A stretch of DNA of 59,137 bases from Lysobacter antibioticus (GCF_000731095.1 NZ_JMTZ01000016.1:1-59137), one strand, 5' to 3'. Shown: positions 38,431-47,019, counted from the stretch's first letter. Numbers and translations: made by a program. Notes: generated from the sequence alone by a model not told the origin.

Positions 38431-39313
38431 AAGACCCGTTTCGCCAGGACGCGACGGCCAGACGCCAGGTAAGGCAACCGCGCACAGGACCCGTCCGCTG
38501 CGCCTGGATCGCGATAACGTCGCGGTGATCATTCCGGCGCTCAACGAGGCGCTGCGCATCCGCGGCGTGGTCGAAGGCGCGCTGGCCCAGTGCGCGCACG
38601 TGATCGTCATCGACGACGGCTCCGACGACGGCACCGCCGAACGCATCGCCGACCTGCCGGTGACCTTGCTGCGCCATGCGCAACGCCAGGGCAAGGGCGC
38701 CAGCCTGCGCGACGGCTTCGCCGAAGCCCTGCGCCGCGGTTTTCTCGCCGTGCTGACCATGGACGGCGACGGCCAGCACGCCGCCGAAGACATCCCGCGC
38801 CTGATCGACAGCGCCAACCGTCATCCCGGCCACATCGTGATCGGCGCGCGCCTGCGCAAGCGCGCCTCGCAACCGACCTATCGGCGCCTGGCCAACAATT
38901 TCGGCGACTGGGGCGTGGCCTGGGGCACCGGCTACCAGATCGCCGACAGCCAGAGCGGCCAGCGCCTGTACCCGGCCGCGGTGATCGCCCTCGACGACGT
39001 ACCCGGCGAAGACTTCGTGTTCGAGGCGCAGATCTTGATGTCGGCGGCGCAGCAACTGGGCACGCGCTGCGTCTCGGTGCCGATCGAATCGCGCTACCAG
39101 AACGAAGACTCGCAGGAAGAATTCCGCGCCAGCCATTTCAAACCCTTGCGCGATTTCACCCGCATCACCAGCCACATCGTCGGCCAATGCCTGCGTCGCG
39201 GCGGCATCCCCGCGGTCTATCGCAGCATCCGCGCCAACCCGCCGTTGATCGACGACCCGAGCGGCGAGTTTTCCGGCGAGGCCGCGCACAAGGCGCAGAC
39301 GCATACGCGTTGA
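38423..39313 (+). CDS. Family 2 glycosyltransferase of the pigment locus
   Basis: A 296-aa GT-A fold enzyme: V-I-I-P-A-L-N-E-A at about 35-43, I-D-D-G-S-D-D-G at 63-70, the DxD motif D-G-D-G-Q-H at 114-119, and an acceptor-side E-D-F-V-F-E-A. There are no strong membrane helices, so it is probably a cytosolic or peripheral enzyme. It would add a sugar or related group to the pigment, its lipid carrier or another envelope molecule. It overlaps the chain-length factor by 8 bp (ATGACTGA) and ends the plus-strand arm. A weak hairpin lies right after its stop. Confidence 0.87.
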   Translation: MTERPVSPGRDGQTPGKATAHRTRPLRLDRDNVAVIIPALNEALRIRGVVEGALAQCAHVIVIDDGSDDGTAERIADLPVTLLRHAQRQGKGASLRDGFAEALRRGFLAVLTMDGDGQHAAEDIPRLIDSANRHPGHIVIGARLRKRASQPTYRRLANNFGDWGVAWGTGYQIADSQSGQRLYPAAVIALDDVPGEDFVFEAQILMSAAQQLGTRCVSVPIESRYQNEDSQEEFRASHFKPLRDFTRITSHIVGQCLRRGGIPAVYRSIRANPPLIDDPSGEFSGEAAHKAQTHTR

Positions 39314-39383
39314 TGTTGCGCTGATGCAGCAACACCTTCGCAGGCACCGGGCGAAGCTTCGATGCCTCAGCCCCGACAATCCA

Positions 39384-39700
39384 GGGTAGGAGCGGCGCAA
39401 GCCGCGACCGCGTTCCGACAGATCACCGCGCTGGCGGGCTCACTGAGTGACCGAGCCGCGTCGCCCACCCGATGTCATCCCCGCGAAGGCGGGGATCCAG
39501 AGACCTCAAGCGTTCTCGCCCGAATGGCCCTGGATCCCCGCCTTCGCGGGGATGACGATTGCTGGCTGTCTTAGTCCCGGCTGCAGGGCGCGCTAAAGCT
39601 GACTTGCGCGATCTGAGAGATCTCGGCCGGCGCAGGTTTGTCGAGTAATCGAGCCGAGTCGTCTACCCGAACGTTATTCCCGCGAAGGCGGGGATGACGG
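39384..39700. repeat. Array of three palindromic repeat types
   Basis: In order: one GTAGGAGCGGC element (39384-39412); an inverted pair of GTCATCCCCGC elements (39474-39507 and 39530-39557) arranged as at 21492-21583; and a third GTCATCCCC-like hairpin (39672-39700). They fill most of the 420-bp gap after the glycosyltransferase gene. No gene is visible in 39314-39733. Confidence 0.85.
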
Positions 39701-39733
39701 CTGGAGGTGTTCGTGCCGACCCTACGCGCCGCC

Positions 39734-40213
39734 TCAGTTGCGTGGCGGGTTGACCGGAGGCGCCTGCGGGCCCGGGTCGTTCATCGGCGGCGGATTCAGC
39801 ACGTAGATCGCCACGCCGCGCGCGAACTTCTGCCGAGGGCTGATGCTGACCCCCACGCCGCCACCGCTGTAGTGGCGCCCGCCGAAACTGCCGCCGCCGG
39901 CACCGACGCTGACGCCGCTGCCGCCGTAACCGTCCTGGGTGCCCTGGAACAGCACGCCGTTGGCGCCGAGCTTGGCCGCTTCGGCGCGCAGCTTGCCGAC
40001 CACCGAATCCATCTTGTTCTGCTCGCCGTAGGTGAACGCGCCGCTGTTGCTTTCGAGCAGGGCGATCTCTTCGTAGCGGCTCGGCGGCGGCGCGAAATAC
40101 ACCCGCACCTGCGACACCGGCACCGGCGGGCGCGGCCGCCCGGTGATCACGTGGGAACTGGCGCAGGCCGACAGGGCGAGCGCGAACAAAGCGATGAACA
40201 GGGTGCGCGACAT
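39734..40213 (-). CDS. Small lipoprotein, DUF4156-like
   Basis: A 159-aa protein with a signal peptide and lipobox A-L-S-A-C (Cys17), so it is likely anchored in the envelope. The middle (A-E-A-A-K-L-G-A-N-G-V-L) resembles the helix-strand pattern of DUF4156-type lipoproteins. Next come a Gly/Ser-rich stretch (about 96-125) and a Pro/Asn-rich tail. Function is unknown. It has the opposite strand to the pigment arm beside it and is bracketed by repeats, so it is probably not a pigment gene. Confidence 0.7.
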   Translation of the reverse strand: MSRTLFIALFALALSACASSHVITGRPRPPVPVSQVRVYFAPPPSRYEEIALLESNSGAFTYGEQNKMDSVVGKLRAEAAKLGANGVLFQGTQDGYGGSGVSVGAGGGSFGGRHYSGGGVGVSISPRQKFARGVAIYVLNPPPMNDPGPQAPPVNPPRN

Positions 40214-40621
40214 CGGAGGTCTCCCGTACGGCCTTCGCGGCGGATCGGCTCATGCTACGCCCGCCGGCCCGGCATCGGGTGAGCGCCCGGTGAGCGGTCG
40301 CCGGCCGGCGACGACCGGGCCGCGACGCTGCCGGGCCGTACTCGACCGCGCCGGAACGAGCCTCGCATCGGCGAGCGCGCCGCCGCCCGAACCGCCGCCC
40401 GGGTAAATCTTGTCCGCATCCGGACGCCTGTCACCCACGTTCCGCTGCGAGCGTGATCTGATGCGCGCGCGAGCCCGGGCGCGCCTCATCGGCCCAGCGA
40501 TCGTCGACGGCCAGCCTCTTGCGCCAGCCGCCCTCAACATCGAGCGCCGCCCGCTTACCGACGGCGTACGGCGCCTTGGTCCGCACTCATCGATATCCCA
40601 CGCGTCTCAATGGAGTGAACC
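40214..40621. other. 408-bp intergenic region, only promoter expected
   Basis: It lies between the divergent lipoprotein and secreted-protein genes. A GGAG ribosome-binding site precedes the ATG at 40622. I see no RNA gene, repeat or convincing operator; the short open frames lack ribosome-binding sites and family resemblance. Confidence 0.5.
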
Positions 40622-41875
40622 ATGCGTATCAGGAATGCATTGCTGCTGTCCCTGCTGGCCTGCGCGCCGGCCACCGCAGCGATCTACGCGCCGCCCCCGG
40701 CCTACTACCCGCTGTACCAGACCTACAACCCGACCATCACCGATTACTTCTACACGCTCAATTACTACGAGGCCTACGGCGCCGCCGGCTATCAGGGACC
40801 GAGCGTGTTCACCTACGTCGAGAAGACCCCGCAGCCGTCCACCGTTGCGCTCAGGCGCTACTGGAAGGGATCGCCGCAGAACGACCACATTTATCTGACC
40901 GACCAGTTCCCGGAAGAGATCAGCTACGTCCTCAACAACGGCTTCGTCTACGAAGGCATCGAGGGCTATATCTACACCCAGCAAGTGCCCGGCTCGCTGC
41001 CGGTGCATCGGCTCAACTACAACTACGGCAACGGCGATCTGATGCACAAATACGTGACCAGCGAGGCCGAACGCCAGGCGCTGGTGCAGCAGGGCTGGGG
41101 CTACGATCGCGTGCAGGGTTACGTCCCGTCGCAGAGCGCGCTGTTGCAGCCTAACGGCACCGTGCTCAGCGGCTACCCCGCTCTCCCCGGCGGCGCCGTC
41201 GTGGCGCGGCGCTGCGATCCGGTCAGCACACCGAACTTCTGTTCCAACCCGCAGCATCCGGGCCGCGAACCGCACTACCGCAACAACTTCTATGGTTATC
41301 GCGGCGTATCCAGCACGGTCAAGCCGGCCGGCAGCAACGTGCAGAAAATCCAGTTCGACGTGTGGTCGCCGGACTTCTTCATCGGCTCCGACGAGCACAT
41401 CGTGATCGGCGTGCACGGCGGGCTCACCGTCGGCACCGATCAGATCACTCTCGAAGGTCTCGGCATCACCCTGGGGCAGTCGCAGATGTGCGGCGACGGC
41501 GTGTCGCAGGTCGAAGGCTTCTGGCTCGCGCCGGGCACGCCCGCGGGCTACGGCGGTTTCCTGGCGTCGACCTGTCCGGCCCGCACGGCCGATCCGAACG
41601 GCAAATACTTCGCGCCGATCCCGATGGAGAACCATCATCCGTATCGCGTGGTGATCAAGGTCTCCGACGCGGGCACGATCCAGTACTCGGTGCTCGACGG
41701 CTACACCCTGGCCTCGATCCAGGGCCAGACCTTCAACGCCGTCAACCAGTATCCCGGCGGCATCGGCGGCTTTCCGAACAAGACCGGTTACTACATCGCA
41801 CCGTCGACCACCTCCAACCGCGACTACACCTTGTACCTCAGCAACCTCAGCGTGAGCTGGCAGAACGGGTTTTGA
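40622..41875 (+). CDS. Secreted protein with DUF5648-like repeats and a beta-rich C-terminal domain
   Basis: A 417-aa protein with a signal peptide (residues 1-19, ending A-T-A-A). Three repeats of about 45 residues follow (about 27-75, 76-128 and 129-170), each with a Y-or-H/F-Y-T/L-T core, a Glu-rich helix and G-W/G-F-x-Y-E-G/D-x-V-x-G-Y-V; this is the pattern of DUF5648-type domains in secreted proteins. The second half (about 215-417) looks like a beta-sandwich with C-D-P-V-S/C-S-N cysteines, reminiscent of binding modules, but I do not recognise a family. It may bind a surface polymer. It sits between the two arms of the pigment locus and is not an expected member. Confidence 0.7.
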   Translation: MRIRNALLLSLLACAPATAAIYAPPPAYYPLYQTYNPTITDYFYTLNYYEAYGAAGYQGPSVFTYVEKTPQPSTVALRRYWKGSPQNDHIYLTDQFPEEISYVLNNGFVYEGIEGYIYTQQVPGSLPVHRLNYNYGNGDLMHKYVTSEAERQALVQQGWGYDRVQGYVPSQSALLQPNGTVLSGYPALPGGAVVARRCDPVSTPNFCSNPQHPGREPHYRNNFYGYRGVSSTVKPAGSNVQKIQFDVWSPDFFIGSDEHIVIGVHGGLTVGTDQITLEGLGITLGQSQMCGDGVSQVEGFWLAPGTPAGYGGFLASTCPARTADPNGKYFAPIPMENHHPYRVVIKVSDAGTIQYSVLDGYTLASIQGQTFNAVNQYPGGIGGFPNKTGYYIAPSTTSNRDYTLYLSNLSVSWQNGF

Positions 41876-41936
41876 TCGCAGCGTTTCGATCGCAACCCGG
41901 GTTCGGATCGCAAGCGGTCCGAACCACCGGCACGCC

Positions 41937-42031
41937 TCAGCCCATGCCGCACGCTTCAGCCCATGCCGCACGCTTCAGCCCATGCCGCACGCTTCAGCCC
42001 ATGCCGCAGGCTTCAGCCCATGCCGCCATTA
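41937..42031. repeat. Five-copy 19-bp tandem repeat starting at the fabG stop
   Basis: The 19-bp unit TCAGCCCATGCCGCACGCT repeats from 41937 with exact 19-bp spacing (41937, 41956, 41975, 41994, 42013). The copy at 42013 contains the true stop and last codons (Gly-Met-Gly) of the FabG-type gene on the minus strand, and the others are near-identical extensions beyond it. Because 19 is not a multiple of 3, each copy moves the frame. Confidence 0.9.
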
Positions 42032-42753
42032 ATCCCGATCACCTGGCCGTTGATGTAGCCGGCCGCATCCGAACACAGGAACGCGACCAACGCGGCGACT
42101 TCATCGGCGCGGCCGGCACGGCCGGCCGGGACCATCTGCTTGATCGCCTCCGCAGTGAACGTGCCGTCGGCCATGCGCCCTTCGATGACGCCGGGCGCGA
42201 CCACGTTGACGGTGATGCCGCGGCTGGCCATTTCGCGCGCCAGCGATTTGGAGGCGCCGTGCAGCGCCGCCTTGGCCGCGGCGTAGTTGGTCTGGCCGCG
42301 GTTGCCGAGCACCGCCGCCACCGAAGACACGTTGACGATGCGCCCCCAGCGCGTGCGCGCCATCGGCAACAACAGCGGTTGGGTGACGTGGAAGAAGCCG
42401 TGCAGCGACACGTCGATCACCCGCTTCCACTGCGCCAGGCTCATGCCGGCCATCGGCGCGTCGTCGTGGATGCCGGCGTTGTTGATCACGCCCTGGATCG
42501 GCCCGGCTTCGAGCAGGCCTTCCAGCGCGGTGCGCGCCGCCTGGTCGTCGGCGACGTCGAAGGCGATCGCCGAGGCCTGGCCGCCGGCCGCCTCGATCTG
42601 CGCGACCACTGCCTGGGCGCGTTCGAGGTTGTGGTTGGCGTGCACGATCACCTGCCAACCGGCCGCCGCCAGTGCGAGACAGATCGCCTGGCCGAGGTCG
42701 CCGCTGCCGCCGGTGACGAGGGCGCGGCGCGGCGAAGGGTGCGAAATGGACAT
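42013..42753 (-). CDS. FabG-type 3-oxoacyl-ACP reductase of the pigment locus
   Basis: A 246-aa short-chain dehydrogenase/reductase with cofactor motif T-G-G-S-G-D-L-G (14-21), N-N-A-G (91-94), and the catalytic S144, Y157 and K161 (N-Y-A-A-A-K). It reduces the beta-keto group during each extension cycle, using NADPH. The ATG at 42753 gives the standard length; the frame upstream is unrelated. It is the last gene of the minus-strand pigment operon, 118 bp after the unrecognised 169-aa gene, and its 3' end runs into a tandem repeat that copies its final codons. Confidence 0.92.
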   Translation of the reverse strand: MSISHPSPRRALVTGGSGDLGQAICLALAAAGWQVIVHANHNLERAQAVVAQIEAAGGQASAIAFDVADDQAARTALEGLLEAGPIQGVINNAGIHDDAPMAGMSLAQWKRVIDVSLHGFFHVTQPLLLPMARTRWGRIVNVSSVAAVLGNRGQTNYAAAKAALHGASKSLAREMASRGITVNVVAPGVIEGRMADGTFTAEAIKQMVPAGRAGRADEVAALVAFLCSDAAGYINGQVIGINGGMG

Positions 42754-42871
42754 GCGGACGACTCCGAGCGGCAAAGCCCGATTGTCCCCGCCCCGCCGCC
42801 GTGGCGAAAGCCACGCGGCGGAGCGGGGAGTCGCCGCTCCTGGCCAGCCGGTCTGTGGCACGGCTTCCGGC

Positions 42872-43381
42872 TCAGGTCGAAACGCGGAAACCGTCCGGGT
42901 ACGGCGGGTCGCCCTCGCGGCCGTGCAGGTTGTCGATCTGCACCAGGCTGTGCTCGATCGCCTGCCCCTGCCCGTCGCAACGCAGGCGTTGCTCGCCGCG
43001 CCAGACCGCCCAGGCGCGCTCGTCGCCGTCCTCGTCCTCGCCGTCGACGGCAACCACCCACCATTCCAGGGTGCGCTGCGCATCCGGCGCCAACCGCATC
43101 GTCGCTAGCGCGTCGAAATCGAGTTCGATCCGGCCTTCGTCGGTAGCGGTGCCGAGCCATTGCGCGAAGATCGCCGAACGCCCGCCGGCGATGCGGAACA
43201 TATCGACCCAGGTATTGGCCGGCATGTCTTCGTCGTAGGGCCGGTCGCAACGTTCGAGCCAGTGCAGGCGCGCGCCTTCGCGGCGGCCGAGAGCGATGCG
43301 CAGGCGCAAGCGATGGCCGATGCGGCCCTCGTCGATGGCGCGATGCGGGCCAAGGTCCTCGAAATGGAACTGCAGCGACAT
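42872..43381 (-). CDS. Unrecognised 169-aa protein in the pigment operon
   Basis: A soluble, acidic protein without signal peptide or membrane helix. It opens M-S-L-Q-F-H-F-E-D-L, has many Trp and acidic residues (L-E-W-W-V-V-A-V-D-G-E-D-E-D-G), and ends G-D-P-P-Y-P-D-G-F-R-V-S-T. I see no known domain. It lies between the hotdog dehydratase and the FabG-type reductase on the same strand, and codon use is like its neighbours, so it probably belongs to the pigment operon. The ATG at 43381 is the first of the frame. Confidence 0.65.
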   Translation of the reverse strand: MSLQFHFEDLGPHRAIDEGRIGHRLRLRIALGRREGARLHWLERCDRPYDEDMPANTWVDMFRIAGGRSAIFAQWLGTATDEGRIELDFDALATMRLAPDAQRTLEWWVVAVDGEDEDGDERAWAVWRGEQRLRCDGQGQAIEHSLVQIDNLHGREGDPPYPDGFRVST

Positions 43382-43477
43382 GCGCGACGCTCCCGGGCGC
43401 GATGCGGCACGGCCGCCGCATCTGCACTAGGAAACGCCGGCGCCGGCAGGGTGTGAATGCAGACGGCGCGATGCGCC

Positions 43478-43533
43478 GCAGCGCAGATTCGGTAGCGCGG
43501 ACTCAGTGGAGCGGATTCAATGGCGCGGACTCA
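43478..43533. repeat. Four-copy 14-bp degenerate tandem repeat ending at a stop codon
   Basis: Units GCAGCGCAGATTCG, GTAGCGCGGACTCA, GTGGAGCGGATTCA and ATGGCGCGGACTCA follow each other without gaps. The last TCA (43531-43533) is the minus-strand stop of the ApeP-like dehydratase. It is the second stop-anchored tandem repeat in this operon. Confidence 0.8.
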
Positions 43534-43962
43534 GTCCGGCCGCGCCATCACCGCGGCACGCCCCTGCGCGATCGGCACGCCGGCGTGGTGCAGCTCGAAC
43601 TCGTACTGCCAGCTCTGGCCGGTGTCGATCAGCTTGTGCGCGCGGCCTTCGATCGCACCGGGCAGGTCGTCGAAACGCGCCAGGTGCAACTGCACGCCGC
43701 GCAGCGCCACCAGCACGCCGGGCTTGGCCACGCCGCCGTCACGGCGCGCGAGCAAACCGCCGTGCACGGCCATGGTCTGTGCGCCGTATTCGCACAGATG
43801 CACAGCGTGCAGGCGCCCGTCGCGACGCAGCGGATGGGCGGGGTCGCGATGCCCGTTCGTGCGCAGCACGATGCGCTCCTCGTCCCATTCGACGACTTCT
43901 TGCCACAGGCACATCAGGCCCTGGTGCGGGATCAGCGCGGCGATGGCCTCACGCGTGCGCAT
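43531..43962 (-). CDS. ApeP-like hotdog 3-hydroxyacyl-ACP dehydratase
   Basis: A 143-aa hotdog-fold protein starting M-R-T-R-E-A-I-A-A-L-I-P-H-Q-G. The P-H at 12-13 and the H-L-C-E-Y-G-A-Q-T-M-A-V-H-G-G segment (55-69) match the ApeP-type dehydratase of aryl-polyene clusters, where His and the Glu/Asp near the helix form the active site. It would remove water from the beta-hydroxy intermediate to form each double bond. It overlaps the exporter gene by 14 bp, so translation is probably coupled. Confidence 0.85.
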   Translation of the reverse strand: MRTREAIAALIPHQGLMCLWQEVVEWDEERIVLRTNGHRDPAHPLRRDGRLHAVHLCEYGAQTMAVHGGLLARRDGGVAKPGVLVALRGVQLHLARFDDLPGAIEGRAHKLIDTGQSWQYEFELHHAGVPIAQGRAAVMARPD

Positions 43963-46291
43963 CGCCGGCCTCCATCGCCGCCGGTTCGCGCACGATCAAC
44001 AAGGCCAGCACGAAGTTGAAAACGACGCCGAGCGCGACCGTGCTGCCGATCGCGCGCAACACCGGAATCGACGACAAACCCAGCAGCGCGAACACCAGCA
44101 GCGTGGTCAGGCTGCACACGATCACCGCGTGCAGGGTGCGCAGCTGTTCGGCGCGGTCGTCGCCGGCATGATCGAAGAACAGCGCGTAATCCAGGCCCAG
44201 GCCGGCGGCGAGGATCAGCGAGACCAGATGGAACAGGTTGAGTTCGATGCCCAGGCCGCGCAGCACCGCCAGGATCAGCAGGCTGCTCAAGGCCATCGGC
44301 GCCAGCACACGCAGCACCCGCCGCGGCGAGCGCAGGGCCACCCATACCGCAGCCGCGAGCAGCACGCCGGCCAGGCCCAAGGCCATCAGCACGCGGCCGC
44401 GGTAGTCGGCGACCAGCGATTCGGAAGCCTGCTTGAGATCGAGCAACTGGCCGCCGTGACGGCGCACCACGCTCGCGACCGCGGCCGGATCGTTGAGCCC
44501 GGTCAGCGACACCAGCGCGGTGGCATGGTCGCCGCGTTGCAACAGCAGGCCCTCGACGCTGACCGCGAGCGGCGTGCCGGCGAGGTCGCGCGGGGTCAGC
44601 GGCGGCGCCTGCCGCGCGCGTTCGACGTCGGCGAGGAAATCGGCGAAGGCATCGCTGCGGAACGGCGTCGCCGCGACGGCGGTGTCGAGCGCCGTGCGCA
44701 GGCTGGCCGCATCGGGCAGGCGCTGCTGGCGTTCGCGCTGGGTCTTGGCGCTCGGCAGATAACGCGCGGCGAGGTCGTAGCCGGCGATCGCGCCGCGCCG
44801 GCGCAGCGCCGGCAGCTCGGTCAGCAAGGCTTCCGAGGACTGCAAAGCGGCCTCGGCATCGCGGCCCTCGATGGCGATGACGTAACGCACGTCGGGCGCG
44901 CCGAGTTCGTCGCGCAACTGCGCATCGCGGGCGAGCGCGGCCGGCGGCACCGGGGTCAGCTTGGCCAGGTCGTTCTGCCAGAACGCGCCGGGCACGAACA
45001 GGATCACCGCCAGCGCCAGCGCGGCGATCAGCGACACGCCGGCCACGCCGAGCCGCGGCCAGCGCGCCAGCCGCGTCCACAGCCGCGCCAGCGCCGGCGA
45101 GCCGGCGGCGTCGCGCGGCGCCGGATCGATCAGCGCCGGCAGCACGAAACGCGTGGCGAGCGCGGCGGTGGCAAGGCCGACGATGGTGAACACCGCGAGT
45201 TGCTGCAGGCCGTCGACGCCGGAGACGAAGAAGGTCAGGTAGGCGATGCAGGTCGAGGTCACGCCGGTGCCGAGCGTCGGCCACAGGCTGCGCGCGCTCG
45301 CCCACGGCGACAGGCCAGGGCGTTGGTGACTGAACAAATGGATCGGATAGTCCTGGACCACGCCGATCAAAGTGAAACCGAAGGCGACGGTGATGCCGTG
45401 CACGCCGTCGAAGAGTGCGGCGACTGCACCGAGCCCGGCCAGGCCCGCGGTCGCCAGCGGCAGGCCGCCGAGCAGCGGCGCCTTCCAACTGCGGTAGGCC
45501 AGCCACAGCAACAGTACGAACACCAGGCTGTCGATGGTGCCGATCAGGCTCGCTTCGCGTTGGGTGCGCCCACCGATTTCGACCGAGAACGCACCCGGGC
45601 CGCTGATCGTCAGCCGCGCCGGGCTGGCGCCGCGCGCTTGCGCGAACGCGGCCTGGATCGCATCGAGCGCGCCTTGCTGGCCGGTCGGGTCGAAGCCGGC
45701 CGCGCGCGTCTCGATCGCCAGCAAGGCCTGCTTGCCGGCGCGGTCGAACCACACGCCGTGCTCGGTCTGCGGCGCCTGCGCCGGCTGCCAGGCCTCGGCC
45801 AGGCGCAGCATCTCCAGGGTGGGATCGCTCGGCAGCAGCGGCTCGATCAGCTCGCCGGCCGGCGAGCCGAGGTCCTGCACGCGGCTGTCGAGTTGCTCGC
45901 GCAAATAGGCGCTGTCGAGCGGCTGTTCGTCGAAGCTCGGCGTCAGCAGATAGCGGTACGGACGCAGGCGTTCCGGCACCGCCTCCAGCCCCTGCCCGGC
46001 GCCGTTGGCGACCAGCTTGAACTGCGGCTGCGCGGTCAGGCGTTCGCGCATCGCCGCCGATTGCGCGGCGAGAGTGGCCGGCTCATCGCCTTCGATCGCC
46101 AACAACAACAGACGCGAGCCCGGGCCTTCGCCGAGTTCGTCGATCAGCAGTTTCTGCGCCGGCGTCTGCGCGCTCGGCATGAAGCGGCGCAGATCGCCGC
46201 TGAGCTGCAGGCGGCTGCCGATCGCCCAGCCGGCGACCGCGAGCAGGGCCAGCCACAGCAGGGCGAGGGCGAGACGGCGCGCGGGCGTCAT
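43949..46291 (-). CDS. MMPL-family (RND) exporter of the pigment locus
   Basis: A 780-aa protein with about twelve membrane helices in two blocks (residues about 10-30 and 225-400, then about 425-445 and 615-770) and two large periplasmic loops. It belongs to the MMPL/RND family, which uses the proton gradient to extract or export lipids and polyketide-type products; in aryl-polyene clusters it pairs with a LolA-like carrier. The ATG at 46291 shares one base with the stop of the LolA-like gene (TGATG). It probably moves the acylated pigment towards the outer membrane. Confidence 0.9.
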   Translation of the reverse strand: MTPARRLALALLWLALLAVAGWAIGSRLQLSGDLRRFMPSAQTPAQKLLIDELGEGPGSRLLLLAIEGDEPATLAAQSAAMRERLTAQPQFKLVANGAGQGLEAVPERLRPYRYLLTPSFDEQPLDSAYLREQLDSRVQDLGSPAGELIEPLLPSDPTLEMLRLAEAWQPAQAPQTEHGVWFDRAGKQALLAIETRAAGFDPTGQQGALDAIQAAFAQARGASPARLTISGPGAFSVEIGGRTQREASLIGTIDSLVFVLLLWLAYRSWKAPLLGGLPLATAGLAGLGAVAALFDGVHGITVAFGFTLIGVVQDYPIHLFSHQRPGLSPWASARSLWPTLGTGVTSTCIAYLTFFVSGVDGLQQLAVFTIVGLATAALATRFVLPALIDPAPRDAAGSPALARLWTRLARWPRLGVAGVSLIAALALAVILFVPGAFWQNDLAKLTPVPPAALARDAQLRDELGAPDVRYVIAIEGRDAEAALQSSEALLTELPALRRRGAIAGYDLAARYLPSAKTQRERQQRLPDAASLRTALDTAVAATPFRSDAFADFLADVERARQAPPLTPRDLAGTPLAVSVEGLLLQRGDHATALVSLTGLNDPAAVASVVRRHGGQLLDLKQASESLVADYRGRVLMALGLAGVLLAAAVWVALRSPRRVLRVLAPMALSSLLILAVLRGLGIELNLFHLVSLILAAGLGLDYALFFDHAGDDRAEQLRTLHAVIVCSLTTLLVFALLGLSSIPVLRAIGSTVALGVVFNFVLALLIVREPAAMEAGDAHA

Positions 46292-47019
46292 CAACGCGCC
46301 GCGCCGTGGCCGCGGCACAGCGCCGCCAACTGGCTCGCGTCGGCGACGCCGGCGGCGGCGCGCGCAGCGCTGGCCAACAAGGTGCGCTGTTGCTCGTTGC
46401 CGCGCGCCGGCCGGGTCTCGATGCAACGCAGCTCATCGTCGCGGCCGAGCAGGACGATCTCGCGCACGCGTGCGGCCAGACTGGCGTCCTTCGGGATCAG
46501 GCTGATCGTCCACTGCCGGCGCGTGCCCTCGGCGACCAGCCGGTAATGCTGTTCGAGCAAGGCGCGGTCGCCGCCGAGCAAGGCGCCGAAGCTGGCCTGC
46601 AAGGCGACCAGCTCGGGCGCGCGCGCCAGCGAGAAACGCCTGGGCGGCTTGCCGGGGCGGACGATGGCGACCTCGCCCTGGCCGGGCTTGGCGCCGGTGC
46701 GGATGCTGGTGGTCTCGGCGTAGGGCGCGCGCACTTCGCGCACCAGGGTGGTCGCGTCGGGACGACGGTACTCGCCGGACAGGCGCAACGGTGCTTTGAG
46801 CAGGGCCGAGCCGCGCACTTCGACGAAGTCGGTGCGGGCCGGGACCGGCTGCGCCAGGCGCGGCAGGATCCAGTCGGGATCGGCCGCGACCGCGGCTTCG
46901 GCGGCCGATGCCCCGGCCGGCACGCCCTGGGCGGCGGCCTCAGTAACCGGAGCGGCGCGCAGCGACCCGGCGCCGAGCATCAGCGCCAGGGTCCACGTGC
47001 AAGGCTTGATCAGCGTCAT
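46291..47019 (-). CDS. LolA-like outer-membrane carrier protein of the pigment locus
   Basis: A 242-aa protein with a signal peptide (about residues 1-22, ending L-R-A-A) and a LolA-like half-barrel pattern (F-V-E-V-R-G-S-A-L-L-K-A-P-L-R-L-S-G-E-Y-R-R-P, then E-I-V-L-L-G-R-D-D-E). It would carry the lipid-linked pigment through the periplasm. The start at 47019, or two codons earlier at 47025, lies about 80 bp inside the 3' end of the acyltransferase gene in a different frame. That is a long overlap but it is required to keep the signal peptide. It abuts the exporter gene. Confidence 0.85.
   Translation of the reverse strand: MTLIKPCTWTLALMLGAGSLRAAPVTEAAAQGVPAGASAAEAAVAADPDWILPRLAQPVPARTDFVEVRGSALLKAPLRLSGEYRRPDATTLVREVRAPYAETTSIRTGAKPGQGEVAIVRPGKPPRRFSLARAPELVALQASFGALLGGDRALLEQHYRLVAEGTRRQWTISLIPKDASLAARVREIVLLGRDDELRCIETRPARGNEQQRTLLASAARAAAGVADASQLAALCRGHGAAR

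Noticed and set aside
39314-39334. TGTTGC/GCAACA hairpin after the glycosyltransferase gene as terminator
   Set aside because: Six-base arms, large loop, no T-tract.
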